Assembly (NCBI RefSeq): GCF_047496725.1
Contig: NC_132975.1
Coordinates: 4,747,501 to 4,811,500 of the forward strand
Direction: 5' to 3'
Length of the DNA: 64,000 bases
Source of the DNA: Anoplolepis gracilipes
Taxonomy: Eukaryota; Arthropoda; Insecta; Hymenoptera; Formicidae
Shown here: positions 1-12,039 of the stretch, in pieces
Numbering within the stretch: the stretch's first letter is position 1
How the letters are laid out: every line of letters starts with the position of its first letter
Notes under the pieces: model-generated
What the model saw: the letters and a program-made list of their open reading frames with translations, nothing else
What the model was told of the DNA's origin: nothing
Database searches by the model: none
Program-made: the position numbers and the translations under genes

Positions 1-390
1 AAAAAACGTTTTAAAGCTTGAAGTTTCTAGTTTTAAAATCTTTAAATGAATTTCAATTTTTTCTATTCATTACAAAATTACATTGTAAAAAGTGACGTTC
101 GTCGATTGAACAAATTTTTCAAAAGTTTGTCCAAGAATACCGAATTAAAAAGAATCCTAGCACGATTTCATTAATTGAGTGTTAAAGAACATAGTTTGAG
201 CTTTACTTTCTTTTTTAACGAACGTTCTATGATTTTTTTCGTTAAGATATTCATTATCAAAGCAAAATCGAGCTATTCACTTTTTTTTATAACTAGTGAA
301 AAAAATGATTGTACAATAATCATTGAAAGAGCAATTTAAAGAGAAAAGTTAGCACTCCTATTGTTTTTTCAATCATTATTCATTTTTAAA
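1..390. other. AT-rich DNA, no gene seen
   Basis: AT-rich sequence with many short A and T runs. No open frame with coding character, repeat copy or RNA gene was recognised. Confidence 0.5.
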
Positions 391-612
391 TTGTTACTTA
401 AAAATAAAGTAAAGTAAGTAAAAATTGCACTTTTATTTTTTTTAATTTATCAAATCAATGAAAATTAACGAAAAAACGCTAAAATTTTCGGGAACTTTAG
501 AACATTTACAAATAAAAAGCATTTTGGTTACAAAAGGCCAAAGTATTACATTTTTTTGTACATTTCAAAAACAAATTAATGATTATTGTACGACCATTTT
601 TTCACTAGTTAT
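391..612 (+). repeat. Dispersed repeat copy 1 (pair with 34,074-34,289)
   Basis: This stretch matches 34,074-34,289 in the same orientation. Both copies begin TTGTTACTTAAAAAT and share AACGAAAAAACGCTAAAAT and TTTGTACATTTCAAAAAC, with small indels. The match is clear but diverged, so the copies are old. No terminal repeats or target-site duplications were seen, so the class is unknown. A 110-codon open frame crosses this repeat and the GA tract after it; the second copy does not keep that frame, so it is not called a gene. Confidence 0.7.
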
Positions 613-615
613 AAA

Positions 616-697
616 GGGAGAGAGGGAGAGGGAGAGAGAGGGAGGGGAAGAAGGGGAGGGAGAGGGAGAGAGGGGGAGAGAGAAAGAGAGAGAGATA
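616..697. repeat. GA-rich simple repeat
   Basis: Imperfect (GA)n/(GGGAGA)n purine tract. All frames without TGA or TAG read as poly-Arg/Glu/Gly, which explains the open frame here. Confidence 0.85.
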
Positions 698-789
698 TGT
701 TCGTATATATATGGAAAGCATTTATTTATTCGAAAAATGATACGTTTGAAAATTTCTCATGAGCTGACGTTGTATCGTTATGGAAATTA

Positions 790-2075
790 GGTCAAAATTG
801 GCGGGAATTCAATCCGGGAATCCAATTTGTTGTCGTCTTTGTGCTCCGCGGAGTCAATCTGATCGATGCGCGCGCATGAGGCAGACGTTTTCAAGATCTA
901 ATTTGCGTTTACCAGCAGTCTCTTTCCCGCTCTGTTCGCGTCAAGATAAATGGTAAGAGGAATGTGAGCGAACGTTTAAACTCTCCTATCAGTGTCTTTA
1001 CGCACGACGCTATAAAATCACTCTTTTCTTGTATAAGGCGATTTTTTTTTCACATATTTTTTGCGTCCGATTGAATACAATTACAATTGATATTGCGTGT
1101 ACAGAGAATTTTATATCGACCACAATTGATTAAGATTCATATTTCTTAATCAATTCGAGCTAATTCTGGTTTTAATTAATTAATTTTTCAATTATATTAC
1201 AGGCTAATTACAGAAGAAAGAGATGGAAAATAATATAAAAAATTGTTTATAATATATATATTATACATAAAATATATACATATATTTAACATACTGTAAT
1301 TTATTAAAAATTTGAAAAAAATTATCAAAGATTTAATCGACAATTATAACTATAGACCACCATCAATTCAATAATTTATTATTAATTTGTTGGTGTGCAT
1401 TGAAAAAATTAATACATTTTACAGTGGAAATAAATCATGTGTATTTAATTTAAAAATTTACACATTAAAATTATTTGTCGCACAATCATTTGTGCGATAT
1501 ACATAGACTAGATTTCAAAATTTGATATTACAATTAAATTTGTGAATTGAATAGGGAAGAAACATATACAAAATGTATCATATACAAAATGTAATTTCAT
1601 TAGGACATTAATATCTGTGAGTTGCTAGTAATAAAACTGTACTTATACCCAACTAACTATACCAATTATATGCATAAAAACTTTAATATCTTAATAATAA
1701 GATCATAATAAGATCATAATAAGATCTATTGTTGAATCTGACTTCACTATGTAATTTGAATATCCGATTACGAAGATACGATGGTGTACTTATATACATT
1801 TATGCAATTAGAGAGCCCGTGTTTTCTGCTGGAATATTAAAAATTGCTTTTGTTTTTTATTTTCTTGTTCGTAAAGAGAGATCCTGAAGATTTTTTTAGT
1901 TTCTAACATTAGAATTGTGATGCGCACAAACTGTAAAATATTTTTAAGTATTTTGAAAACATACAGAAATACGTTTGCGATTATCACACTTAAATTGTCC
2001 GAGCTATATGTACGTTCTTTTTATCCATTATAATCTCTATGAATATTAGTAATGTAAAATTTTACTATCATAAAT
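790..2075. other. Unassigned: GC-balanced block, then AT-rich DNA
   Basis: Positions 790-1,020 are less AT-rich than their surroundings. They contain a TATAAAA string near 1,011 and an ATG followed by a donor-like GTAAGA near 951. Neither can be tied to a transcript. The rest to 2,075 is AT-rich with no recognised repeat or gene. Confidence 0.35.
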
Positions 2076-2077
2076 AA

Positions 2078-2118
2078 AAGAGAGGGGGGGGGGTGAGAGA
2101 GGGGGGAGGAGGGGTGGA
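2078..2118. repeat. G-rich purine tract
   Basis: Runs of G (up to nine or ten) separated by GA steps on the plus strand. Enough G-runs are present to make a G-quadruplex conceivable, but this is inference. Confidence 0.6.
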
Positions 2119-2415
2119 AGTGAGGACCTTGACATACTTAGTTCTGAACTCTCCATTTGAGATCATTTTGGCAAGTCATGGAAAATGTACGATATCCGAT
2201 CCAAATCGTTTCTATGCGCATGAGAGAATCGCCTTTCGATGCCGACGCACATGAAATTTTATGATTCTGTTCAATCGGTACGATCGGCCGATTCTGATTT
2301 CCATCGCAAATCGGATGCATCTGCTATTCGTCCCTTTTCATTTATTCTTTTATTCTGCGTAATAAAATAATCAACAGAAATGACTTATATTTCTAATTTT
2401 CTGAACCGCATTTGA

Positions 2416-3450
2416 TAAATATCCTGTTTAGGGGAGGATGCTTCGATGTCCTTGATCTTGACATATGTTGTCAAGGTCATCACCCTGAGTAACGCTTAAA
2501 AGGTTTTAGCCGTCGCTCGTTGTTTACTAAAAAGTTACAAAAATTTTTTAAAATTGACGTTTTTTGCAATTATTTTATCAAATACTGAAAATTAAAAAAA
2601 ATGTTTCAAATAAAAGTTGTAGGTTTTTTCAAAATACACATTTTATATCCTATCAATTTTTATTATACGAGTGATAGTTTTCGAGAAAAACAACGATAAA
2701 GACTCTAAACCTTATACAATATTAATTATAACATAATATATAATATAGTCCCACTGTATCCGCGCATACACTTTCGTACACAACAAATGGGTTGGGTTAG
2801 GTTATTTTTTTGGAAGTGGAGCCCTCCGTAGGGAGGCGGAATCCACTGTATCCGCGCATACATTTTCTACACATATACTTTCCTACCCACACAATAAATG
2901 GGTTCGGTTAGGTTATTCTTTCTGGAAGTGAAGCTCCCCGCAGGGGGGCGGAACCCACTATACCCGCGTATAGACTGTCTATGCGTGAAAAGTGTATGCG
3001 TGGATATAGTAGGTTCCACCCCCCTGCGGGGGGCTCCACTTCCAAAAAAAATAACCTAACCCATTTGTTGTGTGAGTAGGAAAGTGTATGCGCGGATACA
3101 GTGGGACTATATTATATATGATATTATATAATAATTAATATTGTATGAGGTTTATAGTCTTTATCGTTGTTTTTCTCGACAACTATATCACTCGTATAAT
3201 AAAAATGGATAGGATATAAAACGTGTATTTTGAAGAGACTTACAATTTTTATTTGAAACATTTTTTTTAATTTCCAGTATTTGATAAAATATTTGTAAAA
3301 AACGTCAATTTTTAACAATTTTTGTATGTAACTTTTTAGTAAACAACGAGCGACGGCTAAAACTTTTTAAGCGTTACTGAGGGTAATAACTTTGACAATA
3401 TATGTCAAGGTCAAGGACATCGGAGTATCCTACCCTAAACAGGATATTTA
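2416..3450. mobile_element. Foldback DNA element with long terminal inverted repeats
   Basis: The left arm begins TAAATATCCTGTTTAGG at 2,416 and the right arm ends with its complement at 3,450. Pairing continues inward for more than 300 bp per arm, including TCAAGGTCATCACCCTGAG and the block ending in CGTCGCTCGTTGTTTAC. Divergence between arms is modest. A second palindrome (about 2,750-3,112) sits at the centre. The arms encode no protein. This looks like a non-autonomous foldback transposon; the superfamily is unknown because no target-site duplication is clear. Confidence 0.8.
2750..3112. mobile_element. Nested palindromic element inside the 2.4-kb foldback
   Basis: Both ends read ATAGTCCCACTGTATCCGCG inward, and the arms share GGGTTAGGTTATTTTT and a GGAAGTGGAGC block. 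The left arm is a tandem duplication of about 100 bp (about 2,750-2,848 and 2,849-2,965); the right arm has one unit. It occupies the exact centre of the outer element, so it inserted in the loop or arose there. The GGTTAGG strings are part of the arms and are not a telomeric array. Confidence 0.7.
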
Positions 3451-3614
3451 CCCTGCATTTTATTACACAATTTGTACTGTTATAAGAGAAAGTTTGACAT
3501 TGCTGATTACAAAATAAAGTAATTAGAGAGTTATCAACAGAGCATTTAAACTTTTGATAAATTTAGTGAATTTTGCGTGAAATAATATAAAGAATGCGAA
3601 GTAAAATTTTTGGT

Positions 3615-4484
3615 GGTAATTATTTACTTATACGGAGCCACCCCCGATTTCAATGTGCTTCACATATGTTATCAAGGTCATCACCCTGAGTAATGTTGTG
3701 AAGATTTTAGGCCGCGCTCGGCATTTATTAAAAAGTTATTAAGACGGAAAGTTTGTAATTTTCAACGTTGAAATCTATTTATTGACATTTTCATTTATGG
3801 GATACATAGTACATGTGCTTTACTGATTTATTTTTCTCGAAAGAATTTGGAAAACAAATATGAACGAAATATACGTATAAGTAAGATAGTACATCAAGTA
3901 AGTAAAAACGATATAGTGACGTTTGAGCGAATGTAAATAAACACTCAAAGGAATTTCTGTGTAAGTGGAAAAGATATTTCGACATTTCTTCGTGTGGCCA
4001 TACACACACACATACACATACGCGCGCGCGTGGGGGTGCAAGGGGGCCTTTGGCCTCCCCTCCCGGACTCAATCCGCCGGTAGGAGTGCCTTGGACAAAA
4101 GTGCGCAAAAGTACGGTGCGTAAGTACTTTGTTGATGGTAAATTACGACTTAACTGACATAGTTATTTCTCAAAAAAATACACACCGTACTTTTGTGCAT
4201 TTCTGTCCAGGGTACTCCTACCGGTGGGGTGGGGAGCCGAAGGCGCCCCTTGCACTTCCCCGCGCGCGCGCGCGTGTGTGAATGTGTGTGGCCACAACGA
4301 AGAAATGTCGATTAAGTGTGCTTCTAACAAATAAATCGTTAAAACTTTCCATCTTAATAACTTTTTAATAAATGCCGAGCGCGGCCTAAAAAAATCTTCA
4401 CAACATTACTCAGGATGATGATCTTGATAATATATGTGAAAGACATTGAAATCGGGGGTGGCTCCGTATAAGTAAATAATTACC
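3615..4484. mobile_element. Second foldback DNA element
   Basis: The arms begin GGTAATTATTTACTTATACG at 3,615 and are mirrored at 4,484. Pairing runs past AGGCCGCGCTCGGCATTTAT. An inner GC-rich pair of blocks (about 4,020-4,110 and 4,185-4,280) shares CACCGTACTTTTG and CTCCTACCGG. The arm contains nearly the same TCAAGGTCATCACCCTGAG string as the neighbour at 2.4 kb, in the same relative place, so the two elements belong to related families. Open frames in it run through the arms and a CA/CG microsatellite and are not genes. Confidence 0.8.
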
Positions 4485-5490
4485 CTTTTGGTGAGACAGA
4501 CAAAACTAGGAATTATGATTTTTTTGGTTTTGTACTTGCATGTGTAGTTTTTCTATTACTCACAATTTTAAAATTTTTTACATTCTGCAGAAACATTACT
4601 AAACATAAAATATAACACGCCGTTATTCCATATATGTACGATTCATTCGTAGTTTATATTTTGGAATTTTTTTGAATAATATAATATAAACAGTATAATA
4701 CAGACGGTCATATCGCAAATATATTCGTGTCTCTCTTTAAAAAAGGCATGTTATTGACATTGTCATCGCTTTTCCGCGATGCTGATTGGTTGTCTTGATG
4801 TCTCGTTGTCAAGTGCATTATTGTATTTCGCGCGTGTCGTCTGCAGCTGTCAAATTTTGATAGTTTGTGTGACAATTTGTAGAAAATTTAAATTAAAAAA
4901 AAGTTAAAGAAATTGAAGAAGAGAAAAAGAGAGACAAAAGAAAGGTACATATATTATATATGCATGTATTATATATGATAAACTTATCTATAAAATTAAA
5001 TATTAATATTATTAATATTATTAATATTATTTTATATTAATTATGTAATTCATATTTGTGTAATTAATAGAAAAAAAAATAAATGGAAAAAAAAGGAGAA
5101 GGGATATAATATTAAATAAAGAAAAAGAAAGAAAGAAAAAGAAAGAAGGATGCTTTTTTACAGCTAACCGTAAATATTAAAATTAAATATTTAACAATCA
5201 ATTAGCATTGCGGAAAAAAACCTTAACGCTTAGCTGTAACATACCTAACCATATAACACAATATAAACACATACCTAACCATACAACACAATATAAACAC
5301 AAATAAAATAAATAGCGCGCGCTTAAACTGTTTTAGTGTAAATAAAAAATATGTTTGGAGTTATTGTTTTATGACGTAATACTTTTCTTTATATTCATTT
5401 TAGAATATTCTAACAAGTAAGAATAAGAGAGAAAGATATATGTAGAGAGGACGACAGAACAAAAGGGAGAAAGAAAGTGACAGAAAGCGA
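4485..5490. other. Unassigned AT-rich DNA
   Basis: AT-rich sequence with a short (ATT)n run near 4,990-5,035 and a GA-rich run near 5,115-5,150. Positions 4,740-4,870 are less AT-rich. The string ACCTAACCATA occurs twice (near 5,250 and 5,275) in a 40-bp tandem pair. No gene or element ends were recognised. Confidence 0.4.
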
Positions 5491-5496
5491 TATAAT

Positions 5497-5511
5497 TCTC
5501 TCTCTCTCTCC

Positions 5512-5542
<31 letters not shown>

Positions 5543-5620
5543 CACAGCACACGCACACACACACACACACGCACACACACACGCATACACACACGCATAC
5601 ACACACACACACACACACAC
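5497..5620. repeat. Compound microsatellite (TC)n(TA)n(CA)n
   Basis: Consecutive TC, TA and CA/CGCA runs. Reverse-strand frames through it read as alternating Cys/Val and Tyr/Ile and are artefacts. Confidence 0.9.
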
Positions 5621-6100
5621 AGGATGTTATTGAATTAGTGGATCAACTTTCATGGATAGATAGAGCGTGTTAAGCTGAAGAGAAAAATCTTATATCATTT
5701 TGTACAATTTGCAATAATTAATGAGATATAAATTAATAAAGATCGGCCAATACGTGCGATAAGTGCGCGGCGCGAAGAAGCCTCCTACTTGTTACTTGAT
5801 ACTAGGCGCGCGGCGAGACAGTAGACGGAGCGCTCTACAAAGGACGTACAAAGGGCGTACTGAAAGAGACACGTACAGTGCGCGCTGCGTTTATATGCCT
5901 CGCCGCACGTCTAGTATCAAGTAACAACTGGGAGGTTTCTTCGCGCCGCGCGCTTATACTGGCACGGATTGGCCGATCTTTATTAATTTATATGTTATTA
6001 ATTATTGCGAATTTAGCAAAATGATATAAGACTTTTCCCTTCAGTTTAACACGCTCTATCTACCCACGAGAGTTGATCCGCTAATTCGGGGACACTCTGT
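5619..6100. mobile_element. Palindromic MITE, cagggtgtcc-like family
   Basis: The left end ACAGGATGTTATTGAATTAG pairs with the right end, whose complement reads ACAGAGTGTCCCCGAATTAG. Arms of about 200 bp pair through AGATAGAGCGTGTT, AATAAAGATCGGCCAAT and TTACTTGATACTAG. No protein is encoded. Its inner sequence is shared with the MITE at 11,750-12,044, which shows they are relatives. It is a non-autonomous DNA transposon of unknown superfamily. Confidence 0.85.
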
Positions 6101-6108
6101 ATACATAT

Positions 6109-6222
6109 ATACAGAGATGTCCGGTAATAATCGCCCAACCTTTTATAAGCAGATAGAGCAGGTCAAACCGAATAGAAAAATCCTCTATCATTTTTCGATT
6201 TTCGAAATAATTATCGAGTACA
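6109..6222 (+). mobile_element. Truncated MITE arm
   Basis: A left arm only: ACAGAGATGTCCGGTAATAA, then GCAGATAGAGCAGGTCAAAC and a CGATTTTCGAAATAATTATC block. It matches the arms of the elements at 11,324 and 25,884. It runs straight into a TA microsatellite where the other arm should be. Confidence 0.75.
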
Positions 6223-6402
6223 TATACATATATATATATATTATATATATATTATATATATATATTATATATATATATTATATATATACAATATATATAT
6301 ATATATTGTATATATATAATATATATATATATATTATATATATATAATATATATATATGTGTGTGTGTGTATATATATTTATTTATTTATTTATTTATTT
6401 TT
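6220..6402. repeat. TA microsatellite with GT and TTTA runs
   Basis: (TA)n interrupted by single-base changes, then (GT)n and (TTTA)n. Open frames here are low-complexity artefacts. Confidence 0.9.
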
Positions 6403-6642
6403 CTCGCCTACGTCTCTTTAGGGAGGAGGGATTTATAAAATTCTTAAAAATGAGAATTAAATATCTTGGTAAAATACATCAAGAAAAATATGTGTACTGT
6501 GCATTTATCAATTTCGCAGGAAATTTATTTTCTGCGAAATTGACGCATTAACATCCACGTTTGGCTCTTATTCGCCAAGTTTCTAGTTGCTTGTTTTTAT
6601 ATATATATATATATATATATTTTGTATATACTATATATTTAC

Positions 6643-6678
6643 ATATGCTGAATAGTTTTTTCTAACACTTTGTACATA
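6643..6678 (-). repeat. Solo terminal fragment of the 6,690-7,277 element
   Basis: Contains CTGAATAGTTTTTTCTAACA, which is the complement of a terminal region like that of the neighbouring element. It forms a near-perfect hairpin with 6,706-6,719. It may be a remnant of another copy in opposite orientation. Confidence 0.45.
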
Positions 6679-6689
6679 TAAATATAATA

Positions 6690-7277
6690 TACAGATTGTT
6701 GAAGAAAAACTATTCAGCATTCATATGGCAGATGTAATAGTATACACAATACTGATTGTGAGTAAAAAAGTCTTTATTAAACATAGATCGAAAACTCAAT
6801 TTTGTATGCTCTCATTGTATGTTCTTTTGTATAATTGCTTGTATAATGACAATTAAATGATTACCAGTGAAATCTTTCAAAAGTATGTATAAAATCTGAA
6901 TGAGAACACTCAGAACGCGGTTTGTAAACATCAAAAACACGATTTATGATCACTAAAATACGTAGAAGCCAATAATTTACTCATAATAGTAACATACAAA
7001 ATTGTTTATATCTCTGAAACAATTAAGTTTTTCGACCTATGTTTGCTGTTTACTAAAGCGGGAAGCACACACTCTTGCATAACACATATGCATAAGAAAA
7101 CTGATTGGTCTATAAGCACTTGCATAAAGAATTCAACCAATCGAATTTTTTATGTATGTGCGTTATGCGCTTATGCAAAAGTATGTGCTTCCCGCTTTAG
7201 ACTTTTTTTCTTATTGTCAGTATTGTATGTACTGTCCACCATATGAATATTGGAATAGTTTTTTTAAATATTCTGTA
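6690..7277. mobile_element. AT-rich TIR element, copy 1 (pair with 40,650-41,199)
   Basis: The ends read TACAGATTGTTGAAGAAAAA and, from the other side, TACAGAATATTTAAAAAAAC, followed by ATTCATATGG in both arms. A second copy lies at 40,650-41,199; they share GTGAAATCTTTC, GAATGAGAACACTCAGAACG-like and CATACAAAATTGTTT blocks. This copy is interrupted by a smaller MITE at 7,053-7,200. No transposase is encoded. Confidence 0.75.
7053..7200. mobile_element. Short MITE nested in the 6.7-kb element
   Basis: Perfect ends AAGCGGGAAGCACA with longer imperfect pairing through TTGCATAA, each flanked by TA. The host element is split here: sequence continuous in the 41-kb copy is interrupted. A TA target duplication plus short terminal repeats suggests a Tc1/mariner-type MITE. 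A 67-codon open frame through it is not kept elsewhere. Confidence 0.75.
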
Positions 7278-7842
7278 TATATAATTGTTTATATATTTCT
7301 AAACTATTTAATAATTATTAAAATTTCATAAAAAAAAATATCTTTTTTTTGCTCATCTGAACATAGAGTGCGTTTTTCTAAAGGTTATATTGTAATGTAA
7401 TTTGCATTTTATAATTTGCTTACTCTCTTTGCAAAAACTTAAGTCACAGGTGTATTTGCAAATAAACTAGGCACATAAGTAGAAGACAACTTCATCTCTC
7501 CACTTATTTCGAGTAAACTTTGCTAGAATCTTAATTGACTACGGCTAAGTTGTTTAATATATTAAAAACTCAAAAATTTTAAATAAATATCACTCATACA
7601 TACATCATCTGGAGCAATTTGTCCTAATATTTTCTACGTTATAGAAAATTTTAGAAAATTCTGCTTTTGACGTGCATGCGTGCGAGCGTGTGTGTAATAT
7701 ATTTCTTTTTTTTTACTTTGTGCAATATACAACATTTTTTCTTCAAAAGATTATTTGAAATTAAATAATTCATCATTTTTTAAGATTGTCGCAAAAGCCG
7801 CGTTTTATGATTTTTTTATTGTTGATGAGACTGTTTCCTGCC
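7278..7842. other. Unassigned AT-rich DNA
   Basis: No gene, repeat ends or RNA motif recognised. Contains short T runs and a brief GTGCGAG/TGTG run near 7,680. Confidence 0.4.
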
Positions 7843-8474
7843 ACCTGTGTGAAGTTAGCCCTCCAATATTAAAAAATCCTAAATTTTCTTTTTGCTAACG
7901 TTTGTCCATCGTTTGCCCATGAATGCCCTGTTAGAATTTTTGTTTACCCCTTTTTAGTTTAAAAAATATAGGCAAAACAAATTTTGGGCGGCCAACTTCA
8001 CACTAGCCCCTCAACATTGAAAAATCTTAAATTTTCTTTTTGCAAATATTTGCTTATCGTTTGCCCACGAATGCTCCGTTGGAATTTTCGTTTGCCCCTC
8101 TCTAGTTTAAAAGTTACAGGCAAATAAATTTTAGACAAATTAACTTTATATTGGCACCTAATTATTGCTTGCTCATTTATAATAAAAATTTCTCGCAAAA
8201 AGAAAATTTTAGATTTTTCAATATTGGGGGGCCAGCTCTCAAAATTGATTTACCCGTAACTTTTAAACTAAAGAGGGCTAAACGAAAATTCCAACGGGGC
8301 ATTCGTGAGCAAACGATGAGCAAACGTTTTGGGTCCCTAAATTTGTTTTGCCTATATTTTTTAAACTAAAAGGGGATAAATTCCAACGGGGCATTCATGG
8401 GCAAACGAGGGGCAAACGTTAGCAAAAAGAAAATTTAGGATTTTTTAATATTGAGGGGCTAACTTCACACAGGT
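7843..8474. mobile_element. Foldback element built of four related modules
   Basis: The ends are ACCTGTGTGAAGTTAGCC on both sides. Inside, a module of roughly 130 bp (AAATTTTCTTTTTGC, CGTTTGCCCA, GGAATTTTCGTTTGCCCC, TAGTTTAAAA) occurs twice forward (about 7,860-7,990 and 8,005-8,135) and twice reversed (about 8,235-8,325 and 8,332-8,460), with an extra half-module near 8,190-8,228. TTTCCTG lies beside each end and may be a target-site duplication of about 8 bp, which would suit the hAT superfamily. Open frames in it are module shadows. Confidence 0.8.
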
Positions 8475-8575
8475 TTTCCTGTCGTATTCATTCAGCGAGC
8501 TGTTATCAGCGAAGGATAAAAGTTAATCTTGCGAAGAGAGTAACGTGGAAATACAAATATGTGGCAAATAGAATG

Positions 8576-9757
<1,182 letters not shown>

Positions 9758-10170
9758 ACAGGACGAGAAAAAAGTATGGAAGCCCTGAAAAATCTCGAAA
9801 AATATAAATTTTATAGAAAAAAAATCTAAGATAAGAGGAAGCCTCCGGCTATCTAAGACAAGATCTATTCATTTTTTTTTCATTTATATCATATTTTTTA
9901 TTAAAAGGTATCATGACAAACTTAGAATCTCTCAGGAAATTTTTAAACAAAAGAAGTTTTATTATAGTGTTTTGGAAAGATCTTGAGGTAAGCTACAAGC
10001 ATCAATTAAAAATAGTGTTCCATTTAAAAAATTGAAGGTGATCTTCATGTGGTCTTCAAGTGACTATTTAAGTCAAATCAATGACATCATCTTATGTCCC
10101 TCTCGAAACCATACAATTTTTGTTTGAAACATTTTTCTGTAAAACTATTATATTTTTTCTTCACCACGTA
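9758..10170 (-). mobile_element. MITE of the GTATGGAAACCC family, copy A
   Basis: Left end ACAGGACGAGAAAAAAGTAT then GGAAGCCCTGAAAAATCTCG. It contains the family blocks AGTGTTTTGGAAAGATCTTG, TTGAAGGTGATCTTCATG and TCTCGAAACCATACAA in reverse orientation relative to copy C at 15,876. The right terminal repeat is eroded near 10,170. Other copies: 12,843-14,204, 15,876-16,312, 28,745-29,194 and 38,692-39,134. Non-coding. Confidence 0.8.
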
Positions 10171-10607
10171 TATATATTTATTCTATGCGCGAAATTTATG
10201 AGTTTTGTAACTTCCTGTAAACATGTACAATACAATATTAACATCTAAAATCTAGAACAATAAATCCAATAAATCGCATCAACTGTATAATTTGTGCACA
10301 AATGTAATTTCTACAATTCTTAAAAGAAATCTATTTTTCCCTCGTTTGAGATGGAAAATTAGTTTGTGAAAACATTGCATATAATTTATTTGCGTTTCTC
10401 ACTCTTTCTATTTTGCCTTTTTTTAAATTTTGAATTGTAAAAATTTCGAAAAATAAGAGGCGTATAGTATGTATATAACTTTTTAGCTCTATTCCTCCGA
10501 TAGCTGTATCTTCATAACCCTTATAGGACAAGTTCAGACAACGTGCGAGTTTTCGTGTTTCAAGTCTTGTCAGATATTATGACAACGGTGCATCTAATTA
10601 ATAGGAT
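10171..10607. other. Unassigned AT-rich DNA
   Basis: No repeat or gene recognised; a 66-codon reverse frame at 10,331-10,531 has no family resemblance. Confidence 0.35.
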
Positions 10608-10801
10608 TAATTAAGAACTTTCCGCCGAGTTTCGGGCAAATCCTGGGTAACTCTCTGAGACAATTTTTCTTCAACTCCTTCGCGACTTTATGCGTACGCA
10701 ATTATGTTACACATGTTAACTGCATGCGCGTTCTTGCAATATGTATACCAATACAATGGTGATGAGATATTTGCAAAGCGAAATTTAAATTAAAGCAAAA
10801 T
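10608..10801 (+). repeat. 195-bp direct duplication, copy 1
   Basis: Runs from ATTAATTAAGAACTTTC to AAAGCAAAAT and recurs at 12,106-12,301 in the same orientation. By direct comparison I counted eight substitutions and no indel, about 96% identity. The duplicated unit has no terminal repeats and is not a microsatellite. It is less AT-rich than its surroundings, so it may be host sequence duplicated recently. Confidence 0.9.
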
Positions 10802-11323
10802 GAGTTTGCGCGAAATAAAATTGTATCGAATAATATTTTTTAAACTTGTGTCTTAAGTCAGATTATACACATATTTATGATTCACCATTCACAGCTTGTA
10901 ATAATTTTTTGCACTGTTATATTTGCCAATATGGATCTTTTACATATTCACAATTGATGATTCATTATTCCAATTATCGTGAGCCAATATTTGCGATTCA
11001 TCGTAATATTTTGACGCGTTTATTGATAAATATACGGAATACTTATTTTATTGTCAATTTAGACAAACTATTATGTCTTTTGATAATTCGAAAATGATAA
11101 TTAGGATTATTATTTTATATTAAAAAATTTTGCAAGGTATAACACTTTATAAAATTATGAAATTTATTATTAAAGGAATAATAAATAATATATAAATAAT
11201 AAATAATATAAGTCTATGTGAGCATGTATAAATAGTAACCCATTAGTTTTCGTGCACGCAGAAACAAAAAAAAATGAAACCAAACATTATTTTTAATTAT
11301 TTAATTAAGACAGATATACGTAT
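10802..11323. other. Unassigned AT-rich DNA
   Basis: AT-rich; an 83-codon plus-strand frame at 10,846-11,097 has no recognisable domain. Confidence 0.35.
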
Positions 11324-11743
11324 ACAGGGTGTCCGGTCGCGACCGCCCCATAGCTCAAGGGCAGATAGAGGAGGTCAAACCGAATAGAAAAGTCCTGTAC
11401 CATTTTGCGATTTTCAGAATAATTATTGAGAAATTAATTTACAAAGATCGGCAAATCGGGTATCAACCTACCGCAAAAAAAGATGGCGAGAAGGACGATC
11501 GCTAAGTGCGCGCGGCATAAATAGGCGCCATTGTCTCGCGGTTACCAGGAGCATAGACGAGAAGCATTGATTAAGAACAATAGATTAGCGATTATTATTT
11601 AGCGACCGGCCTAGCGTTGGGCCGCCCTTCTCGCCATCTTTTTTCCGGCGGGCTGATACTCGCGCCCGATTTGCCGATCTTTGTTAATTAATTTCTCGGT
11701 AATTATCACGAAAGTCGCAAAATGGTATAGGACTTTTCCCTGT
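11324..11743. mobile_element. Palindromic MITE missing its right end
   Basis: Left end ACAGGGTGTCCGGTCGCGAC then AGATAGAGGAGGTCAAACCG, GACCATTTTGC-like and AAAGATCGGCAAATCGGG blocks. The right arm mirrors these (GATGGCGAGAAGG, CCCGATTTGCCGATCTTTG, GCAAAATGGTATAGGACTTT) but stops before the outer 70 bp. The next MITE starts there, so the right end was lost when 11,750-12,044 arrived or by deletion. Confidence 0.8.
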
Positions 11744-11749
11744 ATATAT

Positions 11750-12039
11750 ACAGGGTGTCCCATAATTCGCGAACCACTCGTTAGGTGCAGGTAGAGTAGA
11801 TTAAACTGAGTAAAAGGATTATCTACCATTTTGCAATTTTCGCAATAGTTAATGAGATATTAATTATAAGAGATCAGCCAATCGGCGCCCGACAGGAGCG
11901 CGCGGCACAAAGAAGCCTCCCATTGTTACTTGATACTAGGCGCGCCGACAAAGCGGTAGGAGGAATGCTCTGCACAACCTGAAGAGTCACACACATAGTC
12001 ACACACACATGACGGGTGGTTTGCGAATTATGGGACACC

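Noticed and set aside
458..790. 110-codon frame near the left edge
   Set aside because: Half lies in a dispersed repeat whose other copy lacks the frame, and half in a GA tract.
951..1017. Possible promoter or first exon (TATAAAA, ATG before GTAAGA)
   Set aside because: Single short matches, in the wrong order for one transcript, with no downstream exon.
2780..3065. GGGTTAGGTTA strings as interstitial telomere (TTAGG)n
   Set aside because: Only one or two units each, inside the arms of a foldback element.
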